Positions 16,394 through 25,710 of a stretch of DNA of 64,000 bases are shown here, piece after piece. Source of the stretch: JAJRXC01 sp047639555 (lineage in GTDB: Bacteria; Actinomycetota; Acidimicrobiia; Acidimicrobiales; Aldehydirespiratoraceae); assembly GCA_047639555.1 (NCBI GenBank), contig JBLIOE010000016.1, positions 1 through 64,000 on the forward strand, read 5' to 3'. The position numbers were made by a program, and so were the translations under genes. Every line of letters starts with the position of its first letter. The first letter of the stretch is position 1. Below the pieces are notes generated by a model, which made no database searches, was not told the origin of the DNA, and saw only the letters and a list, made by a program, of their open reading frames with translations.

Positions 16394-17029
16394 TTAGGCG
16401 ACGTGATGGTCGACAACCGCCTGCACGGTGATCTCGAACAGGGCGGCCAGGTCGGGTGACTCGCTCAGCGCGGCGACCGTTGCCGGATCGACTTCGGTTT
16501 TGCCAGCAGCCCAAAGTGCGGGCCCGCGGCGTTCCGCCGGGATTGCCGATTCGTCGCGGAGCGCCCGAACGAGGAACCCGCCAACGGTCGACAGGATTGA
16601 CCGCAGTGCGTCGGCGGCCGCTTGACCGGTGAGTCCGGCCGCTTCGACTTCACGGGCGAGCGCGACCTCGAGCGGGTGCTCGAGCAACGAGGTGGTGCCG
16701 GTCTGGTGGGCGAGTGAAGTGATCGCCCGATTTTCGAGCGCACTGTCCCACACATGACGAGCGGCGGACATCACCCGATCGCGGGGTGTGTCGCCCACGA
16801 TCGTTCGTTCGGCAAGCCGCTGGGACTGATGCCGGATGATCTCGGTGATGAGTTCGTCTCGAGACCCAACGTGCCAATAGATCGTGGTGGTTGTGACCTC
16901 GAGCTCGCCGGCGAGCTTTCGCATCGTAAGGGCGGCCGGTCCGTCACGCTCGACGAGGTCGAGCGCGGCGCGCACCATGTCGTCTCGATCGAGGCCGGCT
17001 CGACGGCCGGTGGAGACAGACTTGCTCAC
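16394..17029 (-). CDS. TetR/AcrR family transcriptional regulator
   Basis: About 211 residues from GTG 17029; longer in-frame extensions upstream look non-coding. The DNA-binding domain is clear: DDMVRAALDLVERDGPAALT, then MRKLAGELEVTTTTIYWHVG and SRDELITEII. The gene is divergent from the amidohydrolase gene at 17089, and the 59-bp gap holds an imperfect inverted repeat. It probably controls that gene and itself. Confidence 0.88.
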   Translation of the reverse strand: MSKSVSTGRRAGLDRDDMVRAALDLVERDGPAALTMRKLAGELEVTTTTIYWHVGSRDELITEIIRHQSQRLAERTIVGDTPRDRVMSAARHVWDSALENRAITSLAHQTGTTSLLEHPLEVALAREVEAAGLTGQAAADALRSILSTVGGFLVRALRDESAIPAERRGPALWAAGKTEVDPATVAALSESPDLAALFEITVQAVVDHHVA

Positions 17030-17033
17030 TGGG

Positions 17034-17050
17034 CACTGACTATGACAGTG
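17034..17050. promoter_or_regulatory. Possible TetR operator
   Basis: CACTGACTATGACAGTG is an inverted repeat (CACTG/CAGTG with one inner mismatch) in the gap between the TetR gene and the divergent amidohydrolase gene. Position favours an operator, but the arms are short. Confidence 0.4.
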
Positions 17051-17088
17051 TTCTAGTTCAGCCGCAAGCCCGTGAAAGTCAGGAACCC

Positions 17089-18378
17089 ATGCCGAATCCC
17101 GTCGAAGGCATCGATCAGAGCAACAACCCGTACATCGTCGTGTCGTCTGACACGCACGCGGGCCTCTTCGTTGAGGACTATCGCGAGTATCTCGAGACCT
17201 CCGTGCACGCCGAGTTCGATACCTGGCTCGCAACGCGCCACCAGGCTCGGGCGATGGTCGAGGAGATGAACGGCGAATACGTCGAGCAGTGGGAGAGCGA
17301 GAACGAGATTGGCCTCAAGGGCGCCTACGACCCCGATATTCGTGATGCGACTCTCGACATCGACGGCATCGCCGGCGAGATCATCTTCGCCGACGGCGAC
17401 GCGGTCACCGGGATGGAAGCGCCGCCCTTTGGCGCGGGCCTCCAGGCCGGGCTGATCACCGATCCGAAGCTCGCCTGGGCCGGTGCCCGAGCCCACAATC
17501 GTTGGCTCGAAGAGTTCTGCGCAACCAACCCGCCTCGTCGCGCCGGTGTGGCGCTCGTGCCGATCACTCATGGAGTCGAAGAAGCGGTCAAGGAAGTTGA
17601 GTCCCTCGCCGGCAAGCCCGGCATCAAGGGGATCATGATCCCGACGATGTGGCACGACCATCCGTCGTACGGCCACGAAAGCTACGACCCGGTCTGGGCC
17701 GCCTGCGCCGAAGCTGGTCTCGTCGTCCACACTCACTCGGGTGAGGCCGACTCTGGCGCCTACAACGAGAACATGGCGCAGTACATGCTTGAGGTCGCCT
17801 TCTGGACGCATCGCCCGCTCTGGCAGCTCTTGCTCGCCGGCAAGTTCGACAAGTTCCCGAACCTCAAATACGCGCCAGTCGAATGTGGCTCGTGGTGGCT
17901 GGGCGATCTCTTGTTCAAGGCCGACGCGATGTTCGGTGGGAAGAACTGGAAGGTCAAGAAGATGGCCTCGCGTACCAAGGGCCTCATCCAGCGCCTCCCG
18001 TCGGAATATGTCGGCACCAACGTGTTCATCGGCGCTTCCACGATGAGCAAGGTGGAGCTTCGTCGTCGTTACGTCAACGGCATCGACGCGCTCATGTGGG
18101 GCACCGATTACCCGCACCCCGAAGGTTCGTGGCCGAACACGGCTGAGCGTCTCCAAACCGACTTCCAGGAGATCCCGGTCGAGGAAACTCGTCTGATCCT
18201 GGGTCTCAACGCGGTGCGTTGTTACGACCTCGACCTCGACGGTCTCACCGAGGTCGCCAACCGAGTCGGCCCCACGCCCGAGAGCCTCAACCAGGACATC
18301 TCGCGACGTATGCCGGAAAACGCGATCCGTGAAGCCCGCTTCTGGTTCGACGACTACAACATCGACTGGCCCGAATAG
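17089..18378 (+). CDS. Amidohydrolase-family (ACMSD-like) metal-dependent hydrolase
   Basis: A 429-residue TIM-barrel protein of the amidohydrolase-2 family. Metal-site motifs are VVSSDTHAGL near residue 15, VVHTHSGEAD near 210, and GTDYPHPEGSWPN near 340. Members decarboxylate or hydrolyse small aromatic or heterocyclic acids. AGGA lies 7-10 bases before the ATG. The divergent TetR suggests substrate induction. The substrate is unknown. The gene ends 3 bases from the convergent acyl-CoA synthetase gene. Confidence 0.88.
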   Translation: MPNPVEGIDQSNNPYIVVSSDTHAGLFVEDYREYLETSVHAEFDTWLATRHQARAMVEEMNGEYVEQWESENEIGLKGAYDPDIRDATLDIDGIAGEIIFADGDAVTGMEAPPFGAGLQAGLITDPKLAWAGARAHNRWLEEFCATNPPRRAGVALVPITHGVEEAVKEVESLAGKPGIKGIMIPTMWHDHPSYGHESYDPVWAACAEAGLVVHTHSGEADSGAYNENMAQYMLEVAFWTHRPLWQLLLAGKFDKFPNLKYAPVECGSWWLGDLLFKADAMFGGKNWKVKKMASRTKGLIQRLPSEYVGTNVFIGASTMSKVELRRRYVNGIDALMWGTDYPHPEGSWPNTAERLQTDFQEIPVEETRLILGLNAVRCYDLDLDGLTEVANRVGPTPESLNQDISRRMPENAIREARFWFDDYNIDWPE

Positions 18379-18381
18379 GCG

Positions 18382-21300
18382 CTAGCGGTTGGGGTCGACG
18401 ACGAGTCGCCCGCGAACCTGGCCATCGAGGATGGCCTGCGCCTGTCCGAGGAGCTGGCTCATCGGCACAATCTCTACGATCGAGTCCAGTAGGTCACGGG
18501 GAAGGTCGGTAGCGAGTCGGGCCCAGGCGGCTTCGCGCACGGCGAGCGGCGCCATCACCGAGTCGATGCCCTGGAGGCGAACGCCGCGCAGGATGAACGG
18601 CATCACGCTGGTGGGGAGGTCCACTCCGCCGGCCAGGCCGCAGGCGGCCACGGCGCCGTCATACTTCGTCTGCGCGAGGACTTTTGCGAGCATTGTCGAG
18701 CCGACGGTATCGATGCCGCCCGCCCACGTCTCGGCTTCGAGAGGCCGGGCTTCGGCCGTCATTTCGCCGCGGGAAAGGAGCGTGGACGCGCCGAGGCTGC
18801 GCAGATAGTCATGTTGGGCCGCTCGACCAGTGACCGCGGCGACTTCGTAGCCGAGGTTGGCGAGCAGGGCGACGGCAACACTGCCGACACCACCAGCCGC
18901 TCCGGTGACCACGATCGGTCCGCGCTCCGGAGTGACCCCGCCAGCCTCAAGCGCCATGACGCACAGCATCGAAGTCAGTCCGGCCGTGCCGATCGCCATC
19001 GAATCCACGGGCGAAATCGCGTCGGGCCGATGCACGAGCCAGTCGGAACGCACGCGCTGGCGCTGCGTGTAGCCGCCCCAATACCGTTCGCCCACGCCCC
19101 AGCCGGTGAGGATGACATCATCGCCAACCGCAAAGCGCTCGGACTCCGATTCGCGAACCGTGCCGACGAGGTCGATGCCGGGCACCATTGGAAACTTGCG
19201 AATGATGCGACCCTCGCCGGTGAGCGCCATTCCGTCCTTGTAGTTGAGCGACGAGTAGTCGACGTCGACAAGAACGTCGCCCGTGGGCAGGTCGTCTTCA
19301 ACGAGCTCTTCGATAGCGACACGGGGGGCTTCGTCGCCTTCGCGAACGACGAGGGCGTTGAACGGGGTCGACATATTCATCTGACTTTCTTCGTTGGCGC
19401 GATGAACCGCGGCAGGGATGACGAGTGCGTCGAGAGCGACACACCCTTTGGGGTGAACAACAAGCGGGTTGATATCGAACTCGCCGATGAGGTCACCGAG
19501 GTCTTCGGCAAGACTCGAGAGCGCGACGATGGCGTCGACCACCGCATCGATATCAAGCCGGGGTTTACCGCGTATGCCGTCAAGTACGGGCCGGATCGCC
19601 AGTCGGTCGATAAGGCGTCGAGCTTCATGGGCGCCGACCGGGGTGAGGCTCAACGCGCGGTCACCGAGTACCTCGATGAAGATGCCGCCGCCAGCAACGA
19701 GCACCATCGGCCCGAACTGTGGATCCACCACGATTCCAAGCGCTAGTTCGACGCCACTCTTGGCCATCGGCGCGATGAGGACGTTGCGACCCAGCCGGCC
19801 CGCCATCTCCTCGTAGGCGGAGCGAAGCGCCGTGTCGTCGGCGAGGTCGAGCTTGACACCGCCAACATCAGACTTGTGCAGAATGCCGGCTTCAGCGGTC
19901 TTCAGAACGACTGGGTAGCCCGCACTGTTCGCGGCGGTGACAGCGGTGGCCGCACTGCTCGCCAAACCGACCGGCATCGTGGGTACGCCGTAGTCGGCGA
20001 GCATCGCCAGCCCTTCTGCCTCCGAAAGAGGGGTCGGTTCGGTGAGCCGGGAGCGCCACCGGTCGGTGACCGCGGCGGCAGGCGGCGGCGTCGGTTCCTC
20101 AGTGATAAGCGCCTGATGGTCGCGGTAGTCGAAGGCGTGCCGGATTGCCTGAACTCCGGTGACCGTGCCGTCGAGCACGGGGATCCCGAGACCGGTGAGT
20201 CGCAGCGCGAGGTCTTGGGAATCGGTGCCCACATGGTTGGTGAGCACAGCCATCGGTTTTGTCGAGCGGCGATGGACCCGTCGACACACCCGAGCGAACG
20301 ACTCGTGCAAGTAGAAACCCGAGGTCAGGTCGGCGACGAAGACGCCGATGGCCGTATCGGCATCGTCCATTAACGCCTGCCAGCAACGTTCGTAGATCAT
20401 CTGGTAGTTCCGACCTGTCCCCCACGCGTCGAGCGGGTTCATTGGTTCCAACCCGTGATCGAGGTTGTCTTCCAGCACCTGCACGGTGGCGGGTTCGATC
20501 GCCGCGAAGTCAACGCCGTGGTCTTCGGCAATGTCGATGAGAAGCTCGCGTTCTCCGCCCGAATCGAGGATGGCGGCGACTCCGCCGGCCCGTGTTCGAC
20601 GTTCGTTTGAAAGCAGAAGAGCGGTCGACGCGAGTTCGTCGAGTGAACTGACAGAAGCGACGCCGTACTTTCGGAAGAGGGCTTGGTAGGCGGCGTCATC
20701 GCCAGTGATGGCCCCCGAGTGGCTCAATGCCAGCGAGGTCGACTGTTCGCTACGACCCGTCTTGAGAGCGACGACGGGCACGTCTCGTTCAGCCGCGAGT
20801 TCCAATGCGGCGACGAACGCGTCGGGCCGGCGAATCGATTCGAGGAACAATGCGATTACGCGAGTGGTCTCCTGGTGGAGCGCGTAGTCCATGTATTCAG
20901 CCGTGGTGGTCACCAACTCCTGGCCGGGAGAAACGGCCAGGTTGAACCGGAGCTTCTGATCGTTCCAAAGCAGTGCGCTGAGGACGGAACCCGACTGGGA
21001 GATCAGGGTGACCCCGCCCTCCTTGAGTTCGTACGGCCGATGGAATGGGAACGCCCGGAACCATGCTTCGACGTTGTAGAAGCCCATGCAGTTAGCGCCG
21101 ACGATGGGAAGGTTTGCCTCGGAGGCCTTGGCCTGAATACGGTTTCGGAGCCGTGATTTCACGGTGTCGTCGGGGTGCACCGCGCTGCCCGGGATGACGA
21201 GACCGCCAACGCCGATCTCGATTGCGGCATCGACCTGTTCCTCAAGGGCGCTGTTTCCCACGCTGAGGACGGCGAGGTCGGGCACGGTTGGGAGGTCACG

Positions 21301-21501
21301 CAGTGACGGGAAACAGCGGTACCCCTCTACCTCTCGGTACTTGGGGTTCACCGGGTACACCGTGCCGTCGAAGCGCGACACCTGAAGCTCGAGAACCATG
21401 TCGTTTCCGGCAACGTTCGGCATGGTGGATGCGCCCACGAGCGCGACGGAATCAGGCGCGAGCATCCTCGATAAGTGGTGCGGCTCCGCGATTTGGCCCA
21501 T
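18382..21501 (-). CDS. ADP-forming acyl-CoA synthetase fused to acryloyl-CoA reductase (AcuI-like)
   Basis: One 1039-residue frame. Residues about 10-690 are an NDP-forming acyl-CoA synthetase. It has a CoA-binding domain (VALVGASTMPNVAGND), the phosphohistidine region LALSHSGAITGDD, and an ATP-grasp domain (GYPVVLKTAEAGILHKSDVG). After HRANEESQMNMSTPFNALVV the sequence is a medium-chain reductase of the AcuI/YhdH type to the end, with NAD(P)H motif TGAAGGVGSVAV. No stop or frameshift separates them, though internal ATGs at 19374 and 19380 could also start a free reductase. The start ATG 21501 has TACGAT 8 bases upstream. An acid would be made into its CoA ester and, if acryloyl-CoA results, reduced to propionyl-CoA. 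Acrylate, 3-hydroxypropionate or DMSP are candidate substrates. Confidence 0.85.
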   Translation of the reverse strand: MGQIAEPHHLSRMLAPDSVALVGASTMPNVAGNDMVLELQVSRFDGTVYPVNPKYREVEGYRCFPSLRDLPTVPDLAVLSVGNSALEEQVDAAIEIGVGGLVIPGSAVHPDDTVKSRLRNRIQAKASEANLPIVGANCMGFYNVEAWFRAFPFHRPYELKEGGVTLISQSGSVLSALLWNDQKLRFNLAVSPGQELVTTTAEYMDYALHQETTRVIALFLESIRRPDAFVAALELAAERDVPVVALKTGRSEQSTSLALSHSGAITGDDAAYQALFRKYGVASVSSLDELASTALLLSNERRTRAGGVAAILDSGGERELLIDIAEDHGVDFAAIEPATVQVLEDNLDHGLEPMNPLDAWGTGRNYQMIYERCWQALMDDADTAIGVFVADLTSGFYLHESFARVCRRVHRRSTKPMAVLTNHVGTDSQDLALRLTGLGIPVLDGTVTGVQAIRHAFDYRDHQALITEEPTPPPAAAVTDRWRSRLTEPTPLSEAEGLAMLADYGVPTMPVGLASSAATAVTAANSAGYPVVLKTAEAGILHKSDVGGVKLDLADDTALRSAYEEMAGRLGRNVLIAPMAKSGVELALGIVVDPQFGPMVLVAGGGIFIEVLGDRALSLTPVGAHEARRLIDRLAIRPVLDGIRGKPRLDIDAVVDAIVALSSLAEDLGDLIGEFDINPLVVHPKGCVALDALVIPAAVHRANEESQMNMSTPFNALVVREGDEAPRVAIEELVEDDLPTGDVLVDVDYSSLNYKDGMALTGEGRIIRKFPMVPGIDLVGTVRESESERFAVGDDVILTGWGVGERYWGGYTQRQRVRSDWLVHRPDAISPVDSMAIGTAGLTSMLCVMALEAGGVTPERGPIVVTGAAGGVGSVAVALLANLGYEVAAVTGRAAQHDYLRSLGASTLLSRGEMTAEARPLEAETWAGGIDTVGSTMLAKVLAQTKYDGAVAACGLAGGVDLPTSVMPFILRGVRLQGIDSVMAPLAVREAAWARLATDLPRDLLDSIVEIVPMSQLLGQAQAILDGQVRGRLVVDPNR

Positions 21502-21883
21502 GGCTAAAGATCGTACTTCAACGAGTTGAGTCTCCGCGACGAGGGGCGACGAGACTCTGCAACAACCAACCCTCGGTGTGCGACCCTGCGATATGACAAC
21601 AGAACTGCGAGGGGAGGCCACCGGATTTCTCGCTGCAGCCATCCGAAATGTGCGAGCTCCACCTCCGGGCCCCGTCGTGGCGGGTAGTGCGGCAGGCGGC
21701 GATCTCCGCACGGCGTGGGGGTTCGCGTCCTCGCCAAGGGTCTGGCGGATGAATCCGTAGTCGGTGCGACACGCTCGCCGCGGTGAAGAGGTGCCGGTCG
21801 AGCCAGACAGCCCAGAGTTCGCCGCCGGACACCCTGCAGCAATAGCCACTGCTAATGCTGGACTCATCTGCTTGGCTAAGCCG
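21502..21883. other. Gap without convincing gene
   Basis: This 382-bp stretch between the synthetase-reductase start and the small HTH pseudogene has open frames on both strands, but none shows a recognisable motif or a ribosome-binding site. The in-frame extension of the synthetase gene to 21867 is Arg/Pro/Ser-rich and looks non-coding. The only signal is the TACGAT (minus strand, 21510-21515) before the synthetase start. Confidence 0.5.
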
Positions 21884-22286
21884 ATGAACGCAGTTGCGGA
21901 CTCCCAAGACGTACTTGTTCAGGCGTTGAGTGAGCTTCGTGACGCGGCGAGAACAAACCTCGAGCGAACGAAAGAGATCTTGGGCCGCCTCGACGAACAC
22001 GAGAAAAGCCTCCTGGCCAGGGGGGGGGTCGGCGAGTGCCGCGGTTCAAGCCGAACACGCCCCGAGAATCGTCGAAATGCTGAGTCAGAACATGGCCGCT
22101 CTGGAGACGAGCGGAGCGGAATTTCGAGCGGCGCAGGCACCTATGTTGCGCGACGAAGGCCTGACAATGGATGCGATCACAGCACTGTTCGGCGTGTCTC
22201 GTAGCGGGGACTACGACCTCCTTGGAGCAGAGGCAGTCGCCATTGTGGAAACGGCGTCTCCTCGTCTTGGAATCGAAGTCGCCTGA
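21884..22286 (+). pseudogene. Small helix-turn-helix protein gene, frameshifted at a G9 run
   Basis: From ATG 21884 the frame reads MNAVADSQDVLVQALSELRD and on to EHEKSLLARGG. A run of nine G (22020-22028) follows, and the natural continuation is one frame over: SASAAVQAEHAPRIVEML, then LRDEGLTMDAITALFGVSRS, a typical helix-turn-helix. The halves fit together as one small DNA-binding protein if one G is removed. Either the gene is broken, or the G run is a slippage site or a read error. The frame stops at 22286, followed by a further open stretch in the same frame to 22434 with a hydrophobic segment. Confidence 0.6.
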
Positions 22287-22523
22287 ACTCTCCTCGGCCT
22301 GGCCGGCGACTCGACCAGCGTCGGTGGATCATTGACGGGCGTTGCGACCATTGCGGCCGTAGCTGTGGCGGCCCTCGTGCTTGCATACCGGCCTGCTCCC
22401 GTTCCTCAGCTGGTCGGGTTGCCTCGTCACTGAGGTAGTTCGCAGTCGATGACCAAGGGCTCGTCCGGGAGGGGCTGGAGACCAACGCAGCCGGCTGGTT
22501 CGCCGCGTTTTCGTTCGCCGGGT

Positions 22524-23954
22524 TTAGCCGCTGGGGTTTGCGGCGAGCTGTTCGACGGGGGCGAAGTCGTCGCGGAGAACCTGACCGTCGTCGATAAAGG
22601 CATCGATGTCGGTGACGAGGATGCCGTCTTCGGGCGCGAACTCGATGGCGGGGATCGGCTGATCGGAGGCGATCAGGATCTCGTTGAGGATTCGGCGGGT
22701 GACGCCACCGGCGTCGGTGATGGCCTGCACGAAGCCGAAGTTGTCCCGAAGGGTTGCGGCTTCCCACTCGGCGAAACGGTTCTGGTCACCGTCGATAATG
22801 TTCATCACATAGACGCCTCCGGGGCGAAGCACGCGATCGATCTCGGCGATGAATTCGGTGGTGGTGAGATGCCAAGGCACTGATGCACCGCCGAACGCAT
22901 CGCCCACAACGACGTCGAAGCTGTTGTCGGCGAAGTCCTTGAAGGCGAGTCGGCCATCGCCGATCGTCACCACCATGTTGGGCCCGGTTTCGAACCCGAG
23001 TTCGTCACGGGCGACATCGAGGAGCACGTCGTCAATCTCCAAGACATGGTTGAAGGTGCCGGGACGGGTCGCTTCGAGGTAGCCGGGCACGGTGAAGCCG
23101 CCACCACCGAGATGAAGGGCTTCGATCGGCCCTTCGGTGGTCGAGTCGATCACATCGGTGATGAGGCGGATGTAGCGGAACTTGAGGTTGGTTGGATCGT
23201 CGAGGTCGACGGCGGCGTGACGGAGACGATCGAGCACCAGGTAGCGCACGGAGGCGTCTTCTTCGTCAACCACGACGCTGCCGCAGAAGTAGGCGGATTC
23301 GAATTCACAGGGTGAGCTCGATGTACTGCCGATGGCCAGCGAGGCGAGAAGGACCACAACCAGCGTGCCGTTCGGCGCCTTGCGGGTGGCGGCCATCGTG
23401 TACGCAATACCGGTGATCACGAGCAGGGCGCCGACGCCCAGCACTATCGGGCGAGTGGGGAGCGCGGCAACCAGCACGAATCCAGTGATGAACGTGCCGA
23501 ACAGCGCTCCTGCGGTGCCCCACGCGGAGAGGTCGCCCACGACTCGGCCGGTCTGGTCGAGTGAACCGAGCCGGAGCTTGGTCGCCATTGGGCTGATGGA
23601 GCTGAGCACGGCGGCCGGAGCGAAGAACGTGAGAGTGGCGAGAAGCACGATGGCGGGGGGTTCGGCGCCCAACTGTGGGCCGAGGACCGAGACCAGCCAC
23701 AGCGACCACCACGCGAGGGCGCCGCCGGCCGCGAGAGCAGGGCCGATAAGCGTCTTCGGGTCGTAGCGGTCGGCGAGCCGGCCGCCGACGGCACTACCGA
23801 GCGCGATGCCCGCCAGGATCACGCCGATGATGGCCGTGAAGGTCTCAAGCGAGACACCCACGTAGGGCGCCATCAGCCGACCAGCCAGAATTTCGAGCAC
23901 CAGCACCGAAGCCGACGTGCAGAAGACGAGAATGCGAGCGCGGATCTCGGACAT
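22524..23954 (-). CDS. Membrane-anchored spermidine synthase-like methyltransferase-fold protein
   Basis: About 476 residues from ATG 23954. Residues about 5-215 are six or seven hydrophobic helices (LVFCTSASVLVLEILAGRLM at the start), the MFS-like front half common in this family. Residues about 240-450 are a spermidine-synthase-type Rossmann domain with LHLGGGGFTVPGYL, HVLEIDDVL and VVGDAFGGASVPWHL. The family is often annotated as fused-MFS/spermidine synthase; whether it makes a polyamine is doubtful. It is the last gene of a five-gene minus-strand run. Confidence 0.85.
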   Translation of the reverse strand: MSEIRARILVFCTSASVLVLEILAGRLMAPYVGVSLETFTAIIGVILAGIALGSAVGGRLADRYDPKTLIGPALAAGGALAWWSLWLVSVLGPQLGAEPPAIVLLATLTFFAPAAVLSSISPMATKLRLGSLDQTGRVVGDLSAWGTAGALFGTFITGFVLVAALPTRPIVLGVGALLVITGIAYTMAATRKAPNGTLVVVLLASLAIGSTSSSPCEFESAYFCGSVVVDEEDASVRYLVLDRLRHAAVDLDDPTNLKFRYIRLITDVIDSTTEGPIEALHLGGGGFTVPGYLEATRPGTFNHVLEIDDVLLDVARDELGFETGPNMVVTIGDGRLAFKDFADNSFDVVVGDAFGGASVPWHLTTTEFIAEIDRVLRPGGVYVMNIIDGDQNRFAEWEAATLRDNFGFVQAITDAGGVTRRILNEILIASDQPIPAIEFAPEDGILVTDIDAFIDDGQVLRDDFAPVEQLAANPSG

Positions 23955-23980
23955 TCCGCTGAGGATAACGGCGCCCCGAT

Positions 23981-24721
23981 CTATGACGTGATCGAGCCGC
24001 CGTTGAGATTGATCGTCTGGGCGGTCATCCAGCTCCCCTCTTCGGACGCGAGATAGACGCAGATCGCGCCAACATCCTCGGGTGACCCCAGACGCTTGGC
24101 GGGGACACTCTTGGCGAGATGAGCGGTCACGTCGGAGTTGCCGGCGTTGTTCATCAGGCCGAGGGCCACGCTGTTGGCGGTTACACCGCTCGCTGCGTTC
24201 TCGAGGGCGAGTGATCGGGTGAATCCGAGTCCGCCGCCCTTGCCCGCGGAGTAGGGGGCAACCCCGATGCCGACGCCCGCGTTTCCCGCGCCGGATGAGA
24301 TCGTGACGATGCGGCCCCAGCCCCGTTCGACCATCGGGTTGATCACGACGTGGCACATGTTCATCACGCCGCGCAGGTTGATCTCGATGGCACTGTCCCA
24401 GTCGGCCGGGTCCATGTCTTTGAACTGGGTGGGCCGCATCTGTTCGGCCCCGCCGTTGCCCGCGTTGTTGACGAGAATGTCGATCGGGTCGTGCGCTCCA
24501 AGCGCGGAGCCGATCGCGCCGCGATCAGTGACATCAAACGCGGCTGCCGCAGCAGAGCCGCCGGCCGCGGCGATCTCGTCGACGACCGACTGGGCCCGGT
24601 CCTCAAACAGATCGTTCACGAGAACGTGGGCGCCCTGGCCGGCAAGCGTGCGAGCGATGCCGGCCCCCATGTTCTGGCCGGCGCCCGTGACGATTGCCGT
24701 CTTCCCCGAAAGATCAAACAT
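23981..24721 (-). CDS. Short-chain dehydrogenase/reductase (FabG-like)
   Basis: A 246-residue classical SDR. The cofactor motif is TGAGQNMGAG near residue 11, with NNAGNGG near 88. The active site has SSGAGNAG and Tyr/Lys in PYSAGKGG. It would oxidise or reduce a hydroxyacyl or other secondary alcohol with NAD(P). The start overlaps the RNase Z stop by 8 bases and the stop is 26 bases before the spermidine-synthase-like gene, so it is in the operon. With the nearby CoA-transferase a 3-hydroxyacyl-CoA substrate is plausible. Confidence 0.9.
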   Translation of the reverse strand: MFDLSGKTAIVTGAGQNMGAGIARTLAGQGAHVLVNDLFEDRAQSVVDEIAAAGGSAAAAAFDVTDRGAIGSALGAHDPIDILVNNAGNGGAEQMRPTQFKDMDPADWDSAIEINLRGVMNMCHVVINPMVERGWGRIVTISSGAGNAGVGIGVAPYSAGKGGGLGFTRSLALENAASGVTANSVALGLMNNAGNSDVTAHLAKSVPAKRLGSPEDVGAICVYLASEEGSWMTAQTINLNGGSITS

Positions 24722-25688
24722 CGGTCACCGTAGCCATGGTGAGTTCGCCGTCAGAAGTGAACTCGAACTCGGCGTAGTCATCGGCGAGTTGGAGGTTGCC
24801 CTCGTAGTGGCTCGCCGCTTCGTTACGGACATCGTCGATCGTTGTGGGTCCTGAGGGGTCTCGGCCGAAGCGGGGGCTGAAGTGCGTGAGGATCAGGTTC
24901 GGCACCTCGGCAACGGCTGCGGCCTTCGCAACCCGGGCGGCGGTGCTGTGGCCGTAGTCCCAGTCGAGGTTGGCGAGGATTGGTTCGGTAAACGTGGCCT
25001 CGTGCACGAGAAGCTGTGCTCCCGGGGTGCGCGCCAAGAGACTGGCCGGATCGTTGTTGTCACCGGAGATCACGAACGACCGGCCGCGGCGTTCGGTCCC
25101 AACAACGTCACCCGGTTCCACGACGGTGCCGCCGTCGAGTTCGACTGGCTCACCTGCCTTCAGCTGTCCGAACAGTCGGCCGTCGGGCACGCCCAGCTCA
25201 CGGGCTCGGTCGACGTCGAAGACCCCGGGGCGGGGGCGTTCCTGCACCCACCAGGCAAAGCTGGTGACCCGATGAGTGAGGGGCAATGCCTCCACGGTTC
25301 GACGCTCGTCATCGATCACGAGGCCGCCGTCGTCGCCGAGTTCGTGGAAGTCGAGCGGATAGGTGATGCCAGATTCTGATGTCTTGAGTACGGCCCGCAC
25401 CATCGCCTCGATCCCGACCGGTCCGTAGACCGTGACCGGTCGCGTCGGGTCGCCCATCGACCGGCTAGCGAGCAGGCCGAAGAGACCAAACACGTGGTCG
25501 CCGTGGAGATGGCTGATGAAAACGTTGCGCAGTTTGTGCAGCGACAGCGGCGTGTCGAGCAGGCGGTGCTGTGTCGCTTCGCCGCAGTCGTAGAGGTCCC
25601 ATTCGCCGCCGGCGCGAACGGCGAGGCCGGTGACGTTTCGATCCTTCGTCGGGGCGCCCGACGATGTTCCGAGAAAGGTCAGCTGCAT
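24714..25688 (-). CDS. rnz: Ribonuclease Z-type metallo-beta-lactamase-fold hydrolase
   Basis: About 324 residues from ATG 25688 (MQLTFLGTSSGAPTKDRN); a longer frame upstream is not supported. The zinc motif is SHLHGDHVFGLFGLL near residue 63, with further ligands in LPLTHRV, GDNNDP and LTHFSPRF, the pattern of tRNase Z. It would cleave tRNA precursors after the discriminator base. Its place in a metabolic operon between a VOC protein and an SDR is odd but seen for such housekeeping genes. Confidence 0.88.
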   Translation of the reverse strand: MQLTFLGTSSGAPTKDRNVTGLAVRAGGEWDLYDCGEATQHRLLDTPLSLHKLRNVFISHLHGDHVFGLFGLLASRSMGDPTRPVTVYGPVGIEAMVRAVLKTSESGITYPLDFHELGDDGGLVIDDERRTVEALPLTHRVTSFAWWVQERPRPGVFDVDRARELGVPDGRLFGQLKAGEPVELDGGTVVEPGDVVGTERRGRSFVISGDNNDPASLLARTPGAQLLVHEATFTEPILANLDWDYGHSTAARVAKAAAVAEVPNLILTHFSPRFGRDPSGPTTIDDVRNEAASHYEGNLQLADDYAEFEFTSDGELTMATVTDV

Positions 25689-25710
25689 GGCATGAGTATG
25701 GTCTACGCCG

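Noticed and set aside
21502..21867. N-terminal extension of the synthetase-reductase gene
   Set aside because: The added 122 residues are Arg/Ser/Pro-rich with no domain; the CoA-binding domain begins right after ATG 21501.
22284..22286. Second in-frame TGA with open frame after it, as a further selenocysteine site
   Set aside because: The flanking protein matches no known selenoprotein, the gene is already frameshifted, and no convincing SECIS-like hairpin follows.
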